Source: Fimbriimonas ginsengisoli Gsoil 348
Lineage (GTDB): Bacteria; Armatimonadota; Fimbriimonadia; Fimbriimonadales; Fimbriimonadaceae
Assembly: GCF_000724625.1 (NCBI RefSeq)
Contig: NZ_CP007139.1
Span: 3,906,001 to 3,970,000, forward strand
Direction of reading: 5' to 3'
DNA: 64,000 nt
Under the pieces are notes generated by a model. That model saw only the letters and a list, made by a program, of their open reading frames with translations, was not told where the DNA came from and ran no database searches. The stretch's first letter is position 1. Each line of letters begins with the position of its first letter. Made by a program: the position numbers and the translations under genes. Shown one piece after another: positions 1-8,767 of this stretch.

Positions 1-52
1 GCTCCGGAGAGCGGCGGTCCGCCGGACGGGACTCCCTCACCCTCACCCCCAA

Positions 53-99
53 CCCCCTCTCCCTCGTTCGGCACATACATCCGAAGGAGGGAGAGGGGG
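53..99. repeat. Long pyrimidine/purine hairpin upstream of fumC
   Basis: Arms at 53-70 and 82-99 pair over 18 bp with one mismatch around an 11-nt loop. The left arm is C/T-rich and the right arm G/A-rich. No T-run follows. It could be a terminator for a gene to the left of the window or a dispersed repeat: a related CCTCTCCC/GGGAGAGG hairpin occurs at 42385-42409. Confidence 0.6.
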
Positions 100-148
100 C
101 TCCGGTCGGATTCTAGAGAGGTCCTTCGGAGTAACCTTTGGGGAAGGT

Positions 149-1540
149 ATGAGCACTCGGATTGAGAAGGATACGATGGGTGATGTCGCGGTGGACGACT
201 CGCGATATTGGGGAGCGCAGACTCAGCGGTCCATTCAAAATTTTCCAATCGGGCAGGACCGGTTTAAGATGCTTCCTTCCATCGTTCGTGCGATGGGGAT
301 TCTCAAGAAAGGGGCGGCCCAGGCGAATGCGGATCTGGGGGAGTTGCCGGCCGATATCGCCGAATTGATCGTGAAGGCGGCCCAAGAGGTGATCGAGGGG
401 AAGCTGGACGATCATTTTCCGCTCGTCGTGTTCCAGACGGGGTCGGGGACTCAGAGCAATATGAACGCCAACGAGGTGATGTCGAACCGCGCGATCGAGA
501 TGGCCGGGGGGACAATGGGCAGTAAGAGTCCGGTCCATCCGAACGACCATGTAAACCGGGGGCAGAGCAGCAACGATACGTTCCCAACGGCGATGCACAT
601 CGCGGTCGTCGAGGAACTGCACCGGCAGCTCTATCCGAAGGTGCAGAAGCTGCGGGACACGCTGGCTCAGAAGTCGGAAGAGTTCAAGTCGATCGTGAAG
701 GTTGGGCGCACGCACCTTCAGGACGCGACGCCGATAACACTGGGTCAGGAAATCGGGGCATGGGTCGCGCAGATCGACTACTGCCTGGGTCAGGTAAGGC
801 ATGCGGAACAGGGGTTATACGAGCTGGCGATCGGCGGAACGGCAGTAGGCACTGGGCTTAACGCGCATCCGAAATTCGGTGATTTGGCGGCAAGCTATTT
901 CGCAAAGGAAACGGGGTATCCGTTCGTTTCGGCCGAGAATAAGTTTGCCGCGCTCGCCGCGCACGATGCGCTGGTGACGACCTCGGCTTCGCTACGTACT
1001 TTGGCCGGGACTTTGATGAAGATGGCGAACGACGTGCGATGGCTCGCTTCCGGGCCGCGCAACGGTATCGGCGAGATCACGATTCCTGAGAACGAACCCG
1101 GCAGCTCGATCATGCCGGGGAAGGTGAATCCGACTCAGAGTGAGGCGCTGACGATGGTCGCGGTACAGGTCTTCGGGTGCGACGCGGCAGTGGCGTTCGC
1201 GGGGTCACAGGGGAACTTTCAGCTCAACGTGTTCAAGCCGGTGATGGTGCACAACGTGCTGACCTCGATCCAATTGCTTGGCGACGCGTCGGAGGCGTTT
1301 AACGATAATTGTGCGGCCGGTATCGAGCCGGACTTGGCGAAGATCGGGGAGAACCTCGATTCCAACTTAATGCAGGTGACGGCGCTCAACCGGCACATCG
1401 GTTATGACAAGGCGGCGGCGATCGCGAAGAACGCTCATAAGAAGGGACTGACGCTCCGGGAGTCGGCCCTAGCATCGGGCGACGTGAACGAAGAGGAGTA
1501 CGCTAAGTGGGTCGTTCCACTCGACATGACCCACCCGTAA
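149..1540 (+). CDS. fumC: Class II fumarate hydratase
   Basis: This 463-residue protein has the normal length of class II fumarases, homotetrameric cytosolic enzymes that interconvert fumarate and L-malate in the citric acid cycle. Family motifs are all present: [12 protein letters not shown] (residues 99-110), SSNDTFPT (140-147), GRTHLQD with the conserved His (186-192), and the flexible-loop signature [10 protein letters not shown] (318-327) carrying the catalytic Ser. The ATG at 149 is preceded by a G-rich GGGGAAGG. The N-terminal IEKDTMGDV and YWGAQTQRS segments match the family start. Aspartase and argininosuccinate lyase share the fold, but [10 protein letters not shown] together with SGTQSNMN favours fumarase. 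A Uma2 gene begins 9 bp downstream. Very confident. Confidence 0.97.
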   Translation: MSTRIEKDTMGDVAVDDSRYWGAQTQRSIQNFPIGQDRFKMLPSIVRAMGILKKGAAQANADLGELPADIAELIVKAAQEVIEGKLDDHFPLVVFQTGSGTQSNMNANEVMSNRAIEMAGGTMGSKSPVHPNDHVNRGQSSNDTFPTAMHIAVVEELHRQLYPKVQKLRDTLAQKSEEFKSIVKVGRTHLQDATPITLGQEIGAWVAQIDYCLGQVRHAEQGLYELAIGGTAVGTGLNAHPKFGDLAASYFAKETGYPFVSAENKFAALAAHDALVTTSASLRTLAGTLMKMANDVRWLASGPRNGIGEITIPENEPGSSIMPGKVNPTQSEALTMVAVQVFGCDAAVAFAGSQGNFQLNVFKPVMVHNVLTSIQLLGDASEAFNDNCAAGIEPDLAKIGENLDSNLMQVTALNRHIGYDKAAAIAKNAHKKGLTLRESALASGDVNEEEYAKWVVPLDMTHP

Positions 1541-1549
1541 AAGAGATCT

Positions 1550-2107
1550 ATGGCTGCCCAACGTGCTCTAGTTTCTCCGCGGGATTATTTGCAGCTTGAA
1601 AGAGCTGCCCAGGTCCGGCACGAATACGTCTCCGGAATTGTTTGCCAGATGGCGGGAGCTAGCCGTAACCAACTGGAGCTTCAGTCTGCACTGGCTACCG
1701 AAATCGGAGCGGCCTTAAAGGGCCGTCCTTGCCGCCTCCTTGGCCAGGACACAAAAGTCTGGATCGATAAAACAAACGTTTACTTCTATCCCGACGCCAC
1801 GATAGCCTGCCCGCCTAATTTTGTCGACGACGCGAACGGCGTCATCGACAATCCGACGGTTATTTTCGAAGTGCTTTCGACTGGAACCGCGACTTTCGAT
1901 CGGAGCGCGAAGTTTGCGGATTATCGATCGCTGTCCTCCTTGAGAGACTATGTGCTGATCGACAGCGAGCGTCGGGTGGTCGAGGTTTTCAGCCTTGAGG
2001 ACGGTGAGTGGCTCGTTCGGTCATACGAATCCGGCTCGATGAGGATTCCATCCGTGAACGTCGATGTCGACCTAGACGAGTTGTATCGTCACGTCGTTTT
2101 GAAGTGA
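1550..2107 (+). CDS. Uma2 family (DUF820) putative endonuclease
   Basis: This 185-residue protein matches the Uma2/DUF820 family, which has the PD-(D/E)XK restriction-endonuclease fold. Visible core features are the N-terminal helix with HEYVSGIV (residues 24-31), the YPDATIAC strand with the likely metal-binding Asp, the VIFEVLS strand with the acidic Glu, and the K-FADYRS segment after it. These proteins are abundant in cyanobacteria, Planctomycetes and Armatimonadota, usually as many scattered copies; their biological role is unresolved. The gene starts 9 bp after fumC, so it may be read from the same transcript. It converges on a minus-strand operon across a large hairpin. Confidence 0.85.
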   Translation: MAAQRALVSPRDYLQLERAAQVRHEYVSGIVCQMAGASRNQLELQSALATEIGAALKGRPCRLLGQDTKVWIDKTNVYFYPDATIACPPNFVDDANGVIDNPTVIFEVLSTGTATFDRSAKFADYRSLSSLRDYVLIDSERRVVEVFSLEDGEWLVRSYESGSMRIPSVNVDVDLDELYRHVVLK

Positions 2108-2210
2108 CTTTGGGAGTGCGCGAAGCTCTTCGCGCTTTTTAAGTGCGCGGAGCGCATAAGGCCGCTCCGCGGCGGATACAAAGCGCGAAGAGCTTCGCGC
2201 ATTCCCAAAG
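2108..2210. terminator. Composite long hairpin between convergent genes
   Basis: Arms of 31 nt at 2108-2138 and 2180-2210 pair with only one G.T position. A second stem, CGCGGAGCG (2146-2154) with CGCTCCGCG (2163-2171), sits inside the loop. Each outer arm also contains GCGCGAAG-CT-CTTCGCGC, so each arm can fold on itself and the whole could form a multi-armed structure. It starts directly after the Uma2 stop codon and ends 2 bp before the stop of the opposing gene, so a bidirectional terminator role is plausible. It may equally be a REP-like mobile palindrome. Confidence 0.75.
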
Positions 2211-2211
2211 G

Positions 2212-2697
2212 TTAGACGGTTTGCTCGATATATCTTCGCGACCGCTCGTCGAGGGCAGTGACGTCGACGATTTCGAAGCGGTTGCCGTCGACGTCGATCA
2301 GCATGAGGTGGGTGGGGGAGAGCCACTGGGCGTTCTCCTGCAGGCTCTGAGTCACGAAGTCGCGAGGGCCGCGGTCAGTTTCGACGTGCCAGTAGGTTGA
2401 CCCGAACTCGCCTTTGGCGTGAAGGATGGAGGTTACGGTTGCGGTGAGGTAGCGACGCGCAAGCTCTTCCTTGGCCGCTTCAAGCGAGGCCGCAGGGAGG
2501 CTCGTCGGATCTTCGATCATGACGATCTCCTCACCCTTGCCGTTAAGGAAGGCGAGGTATCGGTTCGGATAGGTGAGCGGGGAAGCCCACACCGGCTTTA
2601 CGGCCACGTAGGAGCGGTCCTCGCCCACGGTCATTCGGAGAGTGTCCTTTGGGTGATGAAATAGGGAAATGGTTTCGGGTTGTATTGCGTTAGGCAC
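2212..2697 (-). CDS. DUF1854 family protein
   Basis: The 161-residue protein resembles DUF1854 proteins, seen in other bacteria beside an ABC exporter and sometimes cyanophycin genes. Visible family-like segments are YVAVKPVWASPLTYPNRYLA near residue 30, a central Glu-rich helix (EEELARR-like, about 75-85), and a C-terminal block with TYWHVET, GPRDFVTQSL, HLMLIDVDGNRFEIVD and a DERSRRYIE end. No signal peptide or membrane segment is seen. It is the last gene of a four-gene overlapping operon headed by an ABC transporter, which supports the family call. No biochemical function is established. Its start overlaps the preceding GNAT gene by 8 bp. Confidence 0.7.
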   Translation of the reverse strand: MPNAIQPETISLFHHPKDTLRMTVGEDRSYVAVKPVWASPLTYPNRYLAFLNGKGEEIVMIEDPTSLPAASLEAAKEELARRYLTATVTSILHAKGEFGSTYWHVETDRGPRDFVTQSLQENAQWLSPTHLMLIDVDGNRFEIVDVTALDERSRRYIEQTV

Positions 2698-3256
2698 TGG
2701 GCAGCTCCTTCCAGTTCGGGTTGATTTTGGAGGCGATGGCGTGGTCTTCCCAGACTCCGTTGAGGTGCATGAGACCGCGGAGAACCCCCTCTACTTCGAA
2801 GCCGAGCTTGGCGAGAACTCGGGCAGAGACGGTGTTACGGGGCATGTAGCATGCTTCGACGCGATGCATGTGTAAGGAATCGAAACAGAACTCGACCAGA
2901 GCCGCGGTCGCCTCGGAGGCGAGACCGGCGCCGCAGTATCGTTGGTCGAACCCGTAGCCGATCTCGCAGGATGAGTTCGGATATTTGTTGACGCTGCGTA
3001 CGACGACCATACCGACCGGCCCGACGCCGTCCAGCAGGTACGCCCAGAAGCGATACACGCTCCCCTCTTGGGCGAGCTGGCGTTCCTTTTCGATTCGCTC
3101 GGCCCAAAACTCTAGCGTGTGCGAGTTGTCGGGGAGGGGAGGGAGGTACGCCTTGAAGTGCTCGTCGTTGCGAGCGTAGAACTCGGCAATAGCCGATGCA
3201 TCCTCGGCAACGGCGCTGCAGAGGACCATACGCTCGGTTCTGAACTCCGGAATCAC
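2690..3256 (-). CDS. GNAT family N-acetyltransferase (RimJ/RimL-like)
   Basis: This 188-residue protein has the Acetyltransf_3/RimJ layout: the N-terminal TERMVLCSAVAEDASAIAEFY, the central strand GVGPVGMVVVRSV, EIGYGFDQRYCGAGLASEA, which contains the acetyl-CoA pyrophosphate loop (QRYCGAGLA), and the C-terminal RVEACYMPRNTVSARVLAKLGFE, the usual closing motif. The family transfers acetyl from acetyl-CoA to amino groups such as ribosomal protein N-termini or antibiotics; the substrate here cannot be told. It overlaps the methyltransferase upstream by 4 bp (ATGA) and DUF1854 downstream by 8 bp, so it is translationally coupled within the ABC operon. Confidence 0.9.
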   Translation of the reverse strand: MIPEFRTERMVLCSAVAEDASAIAEFYARNDEHFKAYLPPLPDNSHTLEFWAERIEKERQLAQEGSVYRFWAYLLDGVGPVGMVVVRSVNKYPNSSCEIGYGFDQRYCGAGLASEATAALVEFCFDSLHMHRVEACYMPRNTVSARVLAKLGFEVEGVLRGLMHLNGVWEDHAIASKINPNWKELPSA

Positions 3257-4041
3257 TTGCCCCTCTCCAGCACAACCAAGTAATGCCAGGCTTCCCGCAA
3301 TCGATCCGATGACAATGGAGCGCCGTCGATCTCCATCAGCGACGTCTGCAGGCCGGCGCTACTGGCCAGACGCACAAAGTCGGCGGGGAAGTAGCAGCGG
3401 ATGAACTGGGTGATCCTTAGATCCTCCAGCCGGCGGCCGTCCTCATCGCTGAGAGGGCACCACTCGTCTTGGGCCACGGCCGTAATTGGATCGAACCACA
3501 TGCGCCGATTCTGCCGGTAGGCATGGGTCGAGTGATTTCGATCCAGCGTTTGGTCGCGGCCGTGCGCGGCCGCCCAGGGTAGGGGGCAGAAAATGTCGAG
3601 AATCGCGATTCCGCCGGGCGCGAGCCAGTCGTTGGCGATTCGGTGAAGAAGGCGTAGATTGTCTTCGTCGTCTCCGATGCCGAATCCGTCCCAGCAGGCG
3701 ACGACGTCAAACCGTTGCCCGAGGTCGACGGTGTGTTGATCTTCCGCCACTACCGTCAGGCGGCCGGGAGCCGCCTGATTGACGAGACGGCGGGCGTTCT
3801 CGGACTGGATGGGCGCGAAGTCCAGCGCGGTCACGTCGTAACCGGCTTGGGCGGTTGCCAAGGCGGCGCCTCCGTGGCCGCTCTGGATCTCCAGGACGGC
3901 GCGCCGGTCCGGGCCGGCCAAGCGGGCGATGGTCTGCGCTCGCTTGCGGCCCGATTCGGCGTTTTCTTCGCCGCTCCAGAACGAGCCACCGGTCGTGTAG
4001 TACGCCTTCGCCCATTCGGAGTTTTTTGGAGGGGCGATCAT
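3253..4041 (-). CDS. Class I SAM-dependent methyltransferase
   Basis: The 262-residue protein has a Rossmann methyltransferase core. Motif I is VLEIQSGHGGAALATAQAG (about residues 50-68), where GxGxG is degenerate (SGHGGA). It is followed by the acidic strand VTALDFAP and a post-motif-II strand VVACWDGFGIGDDEDN. The C-terminal part has RCYFPADFVRLASSAGL, as in small-molecule methyltransferases. The substrate is unknown. The start overlaps the ABC transporter stop by 4 bp (ATGA), and its own stop overlaps the GNAT start by 4 bp. Methyltransferase plus acetyltransferase plus exporter suggests modification and export of a compound; that is inference. Confidence 0.88.
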   Translation of the reverse strand: MIAPPKNSEWAKAYYTTGGSFWSGEENAESGRKRAQTIARLAGPDRRAVLEIQSGHGGAALATAQAGYDVTALDFAPIQSENARRLVNQAAPGRLTVVAEDQHTVDLGQRFDVVACWDGFGIGDDEDNLRLLHRIANDWLAPGGIAILDIFCPLPWAAAHGRDQTLDRNHSTHAYRQNRRMWFDPITAVAQDEWCPLSDEDGRRLEDLRITQFIRCYFPADFVRLASSAGLQTSLMEIDGAPLSSDRLREAWHYLVVLERGK

Positions 4042-6230
4042 GCGCCGGCTCCGATTCCGAGAATCTCGTTGAGAGCGGTTTGCGACTCGACGAGTTTGAA
4101 GAAGACCCCTTGCTTCTCCATTAGCTCCTCATGGGTGCCGATCTCGGCGATCTCGCCTTTTTCGAGCACCACGAGGCGCGAAGCGTTGCGAAGGGTCGAC
4201 AGCCGGTGAGCGATCGCAAACGTCGTCCTGCCCTTGATGAGCCGTCCAATCGCTTCTTGGATCTGCTTTTCCGTTTCGACATCCACGGACGAGGTTGCTT
4301 CGTCGAGGATGAGGATGCGGGGGTTGTGCAGGATCGCGCGGGCGATCGACACGCGCTGGCGCTCGCCGCCCGAGAGCTTCGACCCTCGCTCGCCGACCAT
4401 GGAGTCGTAGCCGTCCGGCTTCGCGAGGATGAAGTGATGCGCGTTGGCCGCCTTGGCGGCTTCTACGACCTCTTCGAACGACGCCCCGGGTTTGCCGTAG
4501 GCGATGTTCTCACCCACGGTGCCGTTGAACAGGAAAGGCTCCTGGAGCACGATTCCGATCTGCTGGCGCATGTCCTGGAGCGCGATGTCGCGGTAATCGA
4601 CGCCGTCGATCTTGAGGGTGCCGGCGTCCGGCTCGTAGAAACGGCAGATCAGATTGATCGTGGTCGATTTTCCGGCTCCGCTCTTGCCGACGAGGCCGAT
4701 CATCTCGCCTGGCGCGGCGGTGAAGGTGATCCCTTTTAGGACCGGATTCGACTTGTCGTAACCGAACCGGACGTTCTCGAACGCCACCTCGCCTTCGATC
4801 GCGTGGTGGGATCCCTGGTCGCCGTACTTCTCGGTGTCGGTGTCCATCACCTCGAAGATCCGCTCGGCGCCGGCCATGGCTCGACTGAACCATTGGTTGA
4901 CGGCGGAAAACCATTGAAGCGGTCCGTATACGAGAGCCATGTAGGCGTTGATCCGCCAGAACTCGCCCAACGTGAGCTTGCTTTGGTAGACCATGTAGCC
5001 GCCGACCGTCCAAAGAATCAGGTTCCCGAGGGCGGTGAAGAACGTCATTGCGCCGAAGATCGTGTACCAGCGAGCGTCTACGCGGATGCCCGCGTCTCTT
5101 AGCTCTTGGTTCCGGGTTCGGAACTTGTCGTACTCGGTGTCTTCCTTGGCGAACGCTTTGACGACGCGAATCCCTTGCAGCGACTCGTTGAGGTGAGTGT
5201 GGAAGCGAGCCCACTTCTGACCCACGCGGTGGAACATCTGGGACATCGGCTTCCAGAAGAAAGCACCGATGCCGATGACTACGGGGACCGGAGCCAGGAT
5301 GCAGGCGGCCAGGAAGGCGTTGGTCCAGAAGAGGAAACCAACGATACCGATAAGGGTAAGTCCGTTCAAAAGCAGGTACGGCACCCCTTCGACGAGGAAG
5401 CCCCACACCCGGTCGGTATCGCTGGTAACTCGCGACGCGATGGCGCCGACCTGTTTCTTGTCGAAGAATGTGAGCTGCAGGAATTCGATCGCGCGGTAGA
5501 CCGCGGAGCGGAGATCGGCGGCGATGTTACCGGCTAGATAGGCGATGGTGCGGCCATTCACGATTTGAATGGTCGAGTTCACAATGAGCACTCCCAGCCA
5601 GCACGCCATGAGGGTCCAGAGGAGACCCAGGTCGCGGTGAGCGGTGAGAACACTATCGATCAGCTTGCCTTGGATAAGCGGAGGCAAGAGGTTCAGCAGG
5701 GTGGTGGCAAGCGACAGGGCCGCCAGGCTCCATGCCTGCTTTCGGTACGGCTTCATGAAGCCGCTGATGCGCAGCATCGTTTTTCCGCGGTTTACACAGG
5801 CGGGGCAGACGCCGTCTTTCTCCGGTAACAGCCGGTTGCACTTGGCGCATCGAAGCCGCTCCTCCTTCAGAGTGATGAGAAGGGGCTCGCCTTTCGCGAG
5901 CTGCTCGATTCCGCGGGCGGCCTCGCTGAACTTGGCGGCGATGGTTAAAGAGTAGGAAAGCAGAACGATGAGCTCGCCCGACTTGGTGACGACCTCGAGG
6001 CGTCCACCGCCGACAAGCGGTTCGTTCCGGGCAGATTTGATTTCTGCGATCGGCACGCGACACGATATGGCGCCGTTCGGCTCCACCACTTGGGCGGCCT
6101 CGCGGCTTACTTCCAGGGTTCGGTGGCCGAAAACGCCGTCGCCGGCAAAGTCGGCCACCAAACGTATAAGTACCTCGTCTTGGGGCGAAGGGAGCTTCTC
6201 GGGCTCGCTCGCCAGGGTAACGGTTTCCAT
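4038..6230 (-). CDS. ABC transporter, fused membrane and ATPase domains, with N-terminal zinc-ribbon region
   Basis: The chosen ATG (6228-6230) has a strong AAGGAGG ribosome site 5-12 nt upstream; an in-frame extension to 6335 lacks one. The 730-residue protein has three parts. An N-terminal soluble region (1-120) is followed by a four-Cys zinc ribbon (C128, C131, C142, C145). A six-helix type-I exporter domain spans about 160-450. An ATPase domain carries Walker A GLVGKSGAGKSTT, signature LSGGERQRVSIARA, Walker B ILILDEATS and the AHRLST switch. The soluble plus zinc-ribbon N-terminus resembles the ABC proteins found with DUF1854 partners, and a DUF1854 gene ends this operon. It probably works as a homodimeric exporter; the substrate is unknown. 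Confidence 0.93.
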   Translation of the reverse strand: METVTLASEPEKLPSPQDEVLIRLVADFAGDGVFGHRTLEVSREAAQVVEPNGAISCRVPIAEIKSARNEPLVGGGRLEVVTKSGELIVLLSYSLTIAAKFSEAARGIEQLAKGEPLLITLKEERLRCAKCNRLLPEKDGVCPACVNRGKTMLRISGFMKPYRKQAWSLAALSLATTLLNLLPPLIQGKLIDSVLTAHRDLGLLWTLMACWLGVLIVNSTIQIVNGRTIAYLAGNIAADLRSAVYRAIEFLQLTFFDKKQVGAIASRVTSDTDRVWGFLVEGVPYLLLNGLTLIGIVGFLFWTNAFLAACILAPVPVVIGIGAFFWKPMSQMFHRVGQKWARFHTHLNESLQGIRVVKAFAKEDTEYDKFRTRNQELRDAGIRVDARWYTIFGAMTFFTALGNLILWTVGGYMVYQSKLTLGEFWRINAYMALVYGPLQWFSAVNQWFSRAMAGAERIFEVMDTDTEKYGDQGSHHAIEGEVAFENVRFGYDKSNPVLKGITFTAAPGEMIGLVGKSGAGKSTTINLICRFYEPDAGTLKIDGVDYRDIALQDMRQQIGIVLQEPFLFNGTVGENIAYGKPGASFEEVVEAAKAANAHHFILAKPDGYDSMVGERGSKLSGGERQRVSIARAILHNPRILILDEATSSVDVETEKQIQEAIGRLIKGRTTFAIAHRLSTLRNASRLVVLEKGEIAEIGTHEELMEKQGVFFKLVESQTALNEILGIGAGA

Positions 6231-6680
6231 GTGGGTTCCTCCTTGGGGGAACTCCAAGCGGTATGGGCGCCGCGGAAACCCGAGCGGCAAGCGGCGAAGG
6301 CTGGGGGCGAGCGCGTACACTTTCGCGCTTCGCACGGGCAGCGGGCCGCTCGAACCGAAAGGGCCCGAGGTGCGGAGGGTCTGAACTATGACGGGATATC
6401 GTCGGCCGTTCGGCCGCTTCGCTTCCCTTTCCTTGTCGTGGAGCTCAACTCGCGGAAACGAGGAACCCTAAAGATCGTCCAGGCAGAACACGTTTTTATA
6501 GCTCCGGCGAAAGCGCGTGCCCTTGGGAAAGAAACCTTACCGCAATTTCGCCGCCAGCAGAAAGTGTTTGGAAGCATTTTTTGCGCGATAACTCGAATAC
6601 CCCAATCATTGGCCTCATGAATCTAGGAAGATACGCCAAGTTGTAAGGGAGACATTCAGTTTTCCTGAAACGAATTCGAT
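6231..6680. other. 450-bp divergent intergenic region
   Basis: This stretch separates the minus-strand ABC operon from the plus-strand diguanylate cyclase. I see only the AAGGAGG site just upstream of the ABC start. It becomes A/T-richer toward 6600-6680. I looked for a c-di-GMP riboswitch in front of the GGDEF gene and found no convincing conserved core. Confidence 0.5.
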
Positions 6681-8099
6681 ATGGTTTCATTGCCTGCCGA
6701 CGCGCTACCCCCTGTTCTGGTGGTAGAGGATGATCCTGTAACCGCAATTCTATTGCGAAGGCATCTGGAGGCGCAGGGGTACGCCGTAGACGAGGCGACC
6801 GACGGAATCCTCGCCTTGGAGATGCACCGGAAGAAGCCTTACCGCATCGTGGTTTCCGACTGGATGATGCCGAGCATGGACGGCGTCTCGTTGTGTCGAG
6901 AATTTCGCAGCCTTGGGGGCTCGTACGTTTATTTCGTCTTGTGCTCGGCTCGTACGGACCGGTCGGATCGGACAGAGGCGTTCGAGGCGGGAGTGGACGA
7001 CTTTCTCACCAAGCCAATCGACCGGGGAGAACTCGCGTCGCGGCTGATCGTCGCGCGAAGGATCCTCTCTTCGGAAGACGTTCTTCGACGCCAACGCAAG
7101 CAGCTTGAAGAAACGGCTCGCCGGTTGGCAGAAGGAAACGTGGAGCTTCGGGCTCTTTCAAGAAAGTATGCGGGGCTATTCGACGGATTGCCGGTCGCGT
7201 GTTTTACCTTCGATTCCGAAGGGCTCGTCCGGGAGTGGAATCGGGAGGCGGAAGTGGCTTTTGGCATTCGGGCGGACGTTGCCGCGGGCGCGCCGGTTTG
7301 GAATGTTCTGGGAGGAGCGGACGAAGACGCTTGGTCGGAGGAGCGAGCGCGGCTTCTTATGCTCGGCTCGGGAGGAGACGCCCTCGACTGGTCGCTACGT
7401 AGCTCGGATGGTCAGGAAAAGAACTTTGCGGCGAATATCATTTGCGTCCGAGACGACGCGGGCCGGCCGATCGGAGTGGTCTGCGCAAATGTCGATATTA
7501 CGGCGCGGAAGCGGGCGGAGGCGCAAATCGCCGATTTTGCCCGCCAAGTAAATGCGCAGAAGGTGGAGTTGGAGGCGATGAATCACCAACTCAACCATTT
7601 GGTTATCACAGACGAACTCACGGGCCTCGCCAACCGGCGGCACTTCCGCGAGATGCTGATCAGCATCATCGCCGGGCATAAGGAGGTTCCGATCTCGCTG
7701 CTGCTGCTCGACTTGGACCATTTTAAGCGGGTCAACGATGCGCGAGGGCACCTCGCGGGTGACCAGGTGCTTCGACAATTCGCGCAGGTTTTGCGCCGCA
7801 ATGCGAACGAGGGTGAACTGCTGGTTCGATACGGCGGGGAAGAGTTCGCGGTTCTCATCGTTGGCGCCGACCAAGAGTCGGCCGAGCTGGCGGGGGAGCG
7901 ATATCGAAGGTCGGTGGAAAAGGAAGATTTGGCCGGTCTGGGAGTGACCACCAGCGTTGGGGTCGCAACCGCTTTCGCCTCGGAGACGAGTATCGACGAC
8001 CTTGTGGGGCGAGCTGACGCGGCACTCTATACCGCCAAAGAGTCGGGCCGAAACCGAGTTTGCACGGCCGATCCGGCATTCGCTGCGCGATTCTATTGA
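6681..8099 (+). CDS. Response regulator-PAS-GGDEF diguanylate cyclase
   Basis: The 472-residue protein has three domains. A receiver (about 10-128) carries acidic pocket EDD (16-18), phospho-acceptor D60 in VVSDWMMP and K111 in LTKPID. A short coiled region leads into a PAS domain (about 160-280, ending in VDITARKRAEAQ). A GGDEF domain (about 305-465) has DELTGLANRRHF, DLDHFKRVND and active-site GGEEF (385-389). It should make c-di-GMP from two GTP when phosphorylated. At the inhibitory RxxD site five residues before GGEEF the sequence reads NEGE, so product feedback at that site is probably lost. No histidine kinase lies nearby. No Shine-Dalgarno precedes the ATG. Confidence 0.95.
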   Translation: MVSLPADALPPVLVVEDDPVTAILLRRHLEAQGYAVDEATDGILALEMHRKKPYRIVVSDWMMPSMDGVSLCREFRSLGGSYVYFVLCSARTDRSDRTEAFEAGVDDFLTKPIDRGELASRLIVARRILSSEDVLRRQRKQLEETARRLAEGNVELRALSRKYAGLFDGLPVACFTFDSEGLVREWNREAEVAFGIRADVAAGAPVWNVLGGADEDAWSEERARLLMLGSGGDALDWSLRSSDGQEKNFAANIICVRDDAGRPIGVVCANVDITARKRAEAQIADFARQVNAQKVELEAMNHQLNHLVITDELTGLANRRHFREMLISIIAGHKEVPISLLLLDLDHFKRVNDARGHLAGDQVLRQFAQVLRRNANEGELLVRYGGEEFAVLIVGADQESAELAGERYRRSVEKEDLAGLGVTTSVGVATAFASETSIDDLVGRADAALYTAKESGRNRVCTADPAFAARFY

Positions 8100-8186
8100 T
8101 GGTACGCCGTTGCCTATTGCATTTTTTCCTTCGGAACAGAGAATCTGTTGGTGCACTCTATCGTTAGAGACCATGGAGGTAATTGG

Positions 8187-8702
8187 ATGAGGAAGTCTTG
8201 GATCGCGAAGGCGGCAGTGGCCGCATCGGTTTTGGCATGTGTCGGAGTTGCGAATGCGCAGACGAACGGCCCTTCGGGCATTTCGGCTCGCATCGGCGTT
8301 TTCTTTCCGACGAACGATTTGGCGAGAGACATCGGCAAGACCTGGTTTGCCTTCGGCGCGGACTATAAGTTGAAGGAGATTCCGGCCCCGGAAGCGAACG
8401 GCCACGTTTCTTACATAAGCATCACGGGCGACTACTATGAGAAGGATGGCGTCCGGGCGATTCCGATCGCGCTGAACTATAACATCCGCGTGAACCAACT
8501 CGTGTTCTCGGCAGGTCTAGGCGTGGATTTCGTGCGCATCGGCACGAGCTCGACCGGTCTTAGTGGCCAATTGGGTGCGACGTACGAGTTCGCGAACAGC
8601 GGCTCCACGAGCTACAACCCGTTCTTCGTCCAGGCGAAGTACTTCTTCAGCTCCAAGAGCGACCTGAACGGATTCGGCGTTTACGCCGGCTATCGCTTCT
8701 AA
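8187..8702 (+). CDS. Small secreted outer-membrane beta-barrel-like protein (paralogue A)
   Basis: The 171-residue product begins with a clear Sec signal peptide (MRKSWIAKAAVAASVLACVG, cleavage near ANA-Q). The start at 8187 is set by GGAGGT six nt upstream. After cleavage it reads PSGISARIGVFFPTNDLARD, then alternating hydrophobic/polar strands, and ends in GYRF, an aromatic C-terminus as in outer-membrane barrels. It is clearly paralogous to the protein at 41863-42369 (shared PSGIS-R-G-F-PT pattern, WFA-G-DYK, IP-ALNY and a LNGFG-G-R ending). No named family is recognised. A perfect hairpin follows the stop. Confidence 0.85.
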   Translation: MRKSWIAKAAVAASVLACVGVANAQTNGPSGISARIGVFFPTNDLARDIGKTWFAFGADYKLKEIPAPEANGHVSYISITGDYYEKDGVRAIPIALNYNIRVNQLVFSAGLGVDFVRIGTSSTGLSGQLGATYEFANSGSTSYNPFFVQAKYFFSSKSDLNGFGVYAGYRF

Positions 8703-8717
8703 GCGAAGCTAAACGAC

Positions 8718-8766
8718 CAAAAGAGAGAGGGAGCGAAACGCGGTTTCGCTCCCTCTCTCTTTTGGT
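8718..8766. terminator. Perfect 23-bp bidirectional terminator hairpin
   Basis: Arms at 8718-8740 and 8744-8766 pair perfectly over 23 bp with a 3-nt loop (GCG). The left arm starts with CCAAAA and the right arm ends in TTTTGG, giving a T-tract on either strand. It lies between the barrel gene and the oppositely oriented aldo-keto reductase, so it can terminate both. Confidence 0.9.
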
Positions 8767-8767
8767 G

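Noticed and set aside
6400-6680. c-di-GMP (GEMM) riboswitch before the diguanylate cyclase
   Set aside because: A few GCGAAAGC-like strings occur but no GEMM core with paired P1/P2 helices could be assembled by eye.
7395-8498. Minus-strand 367-codon frame across the GGDEF and barrel genes
   Set aside because: It overlaps two well-supported genes in antisense, has no ribosome site and no recognisable domain.
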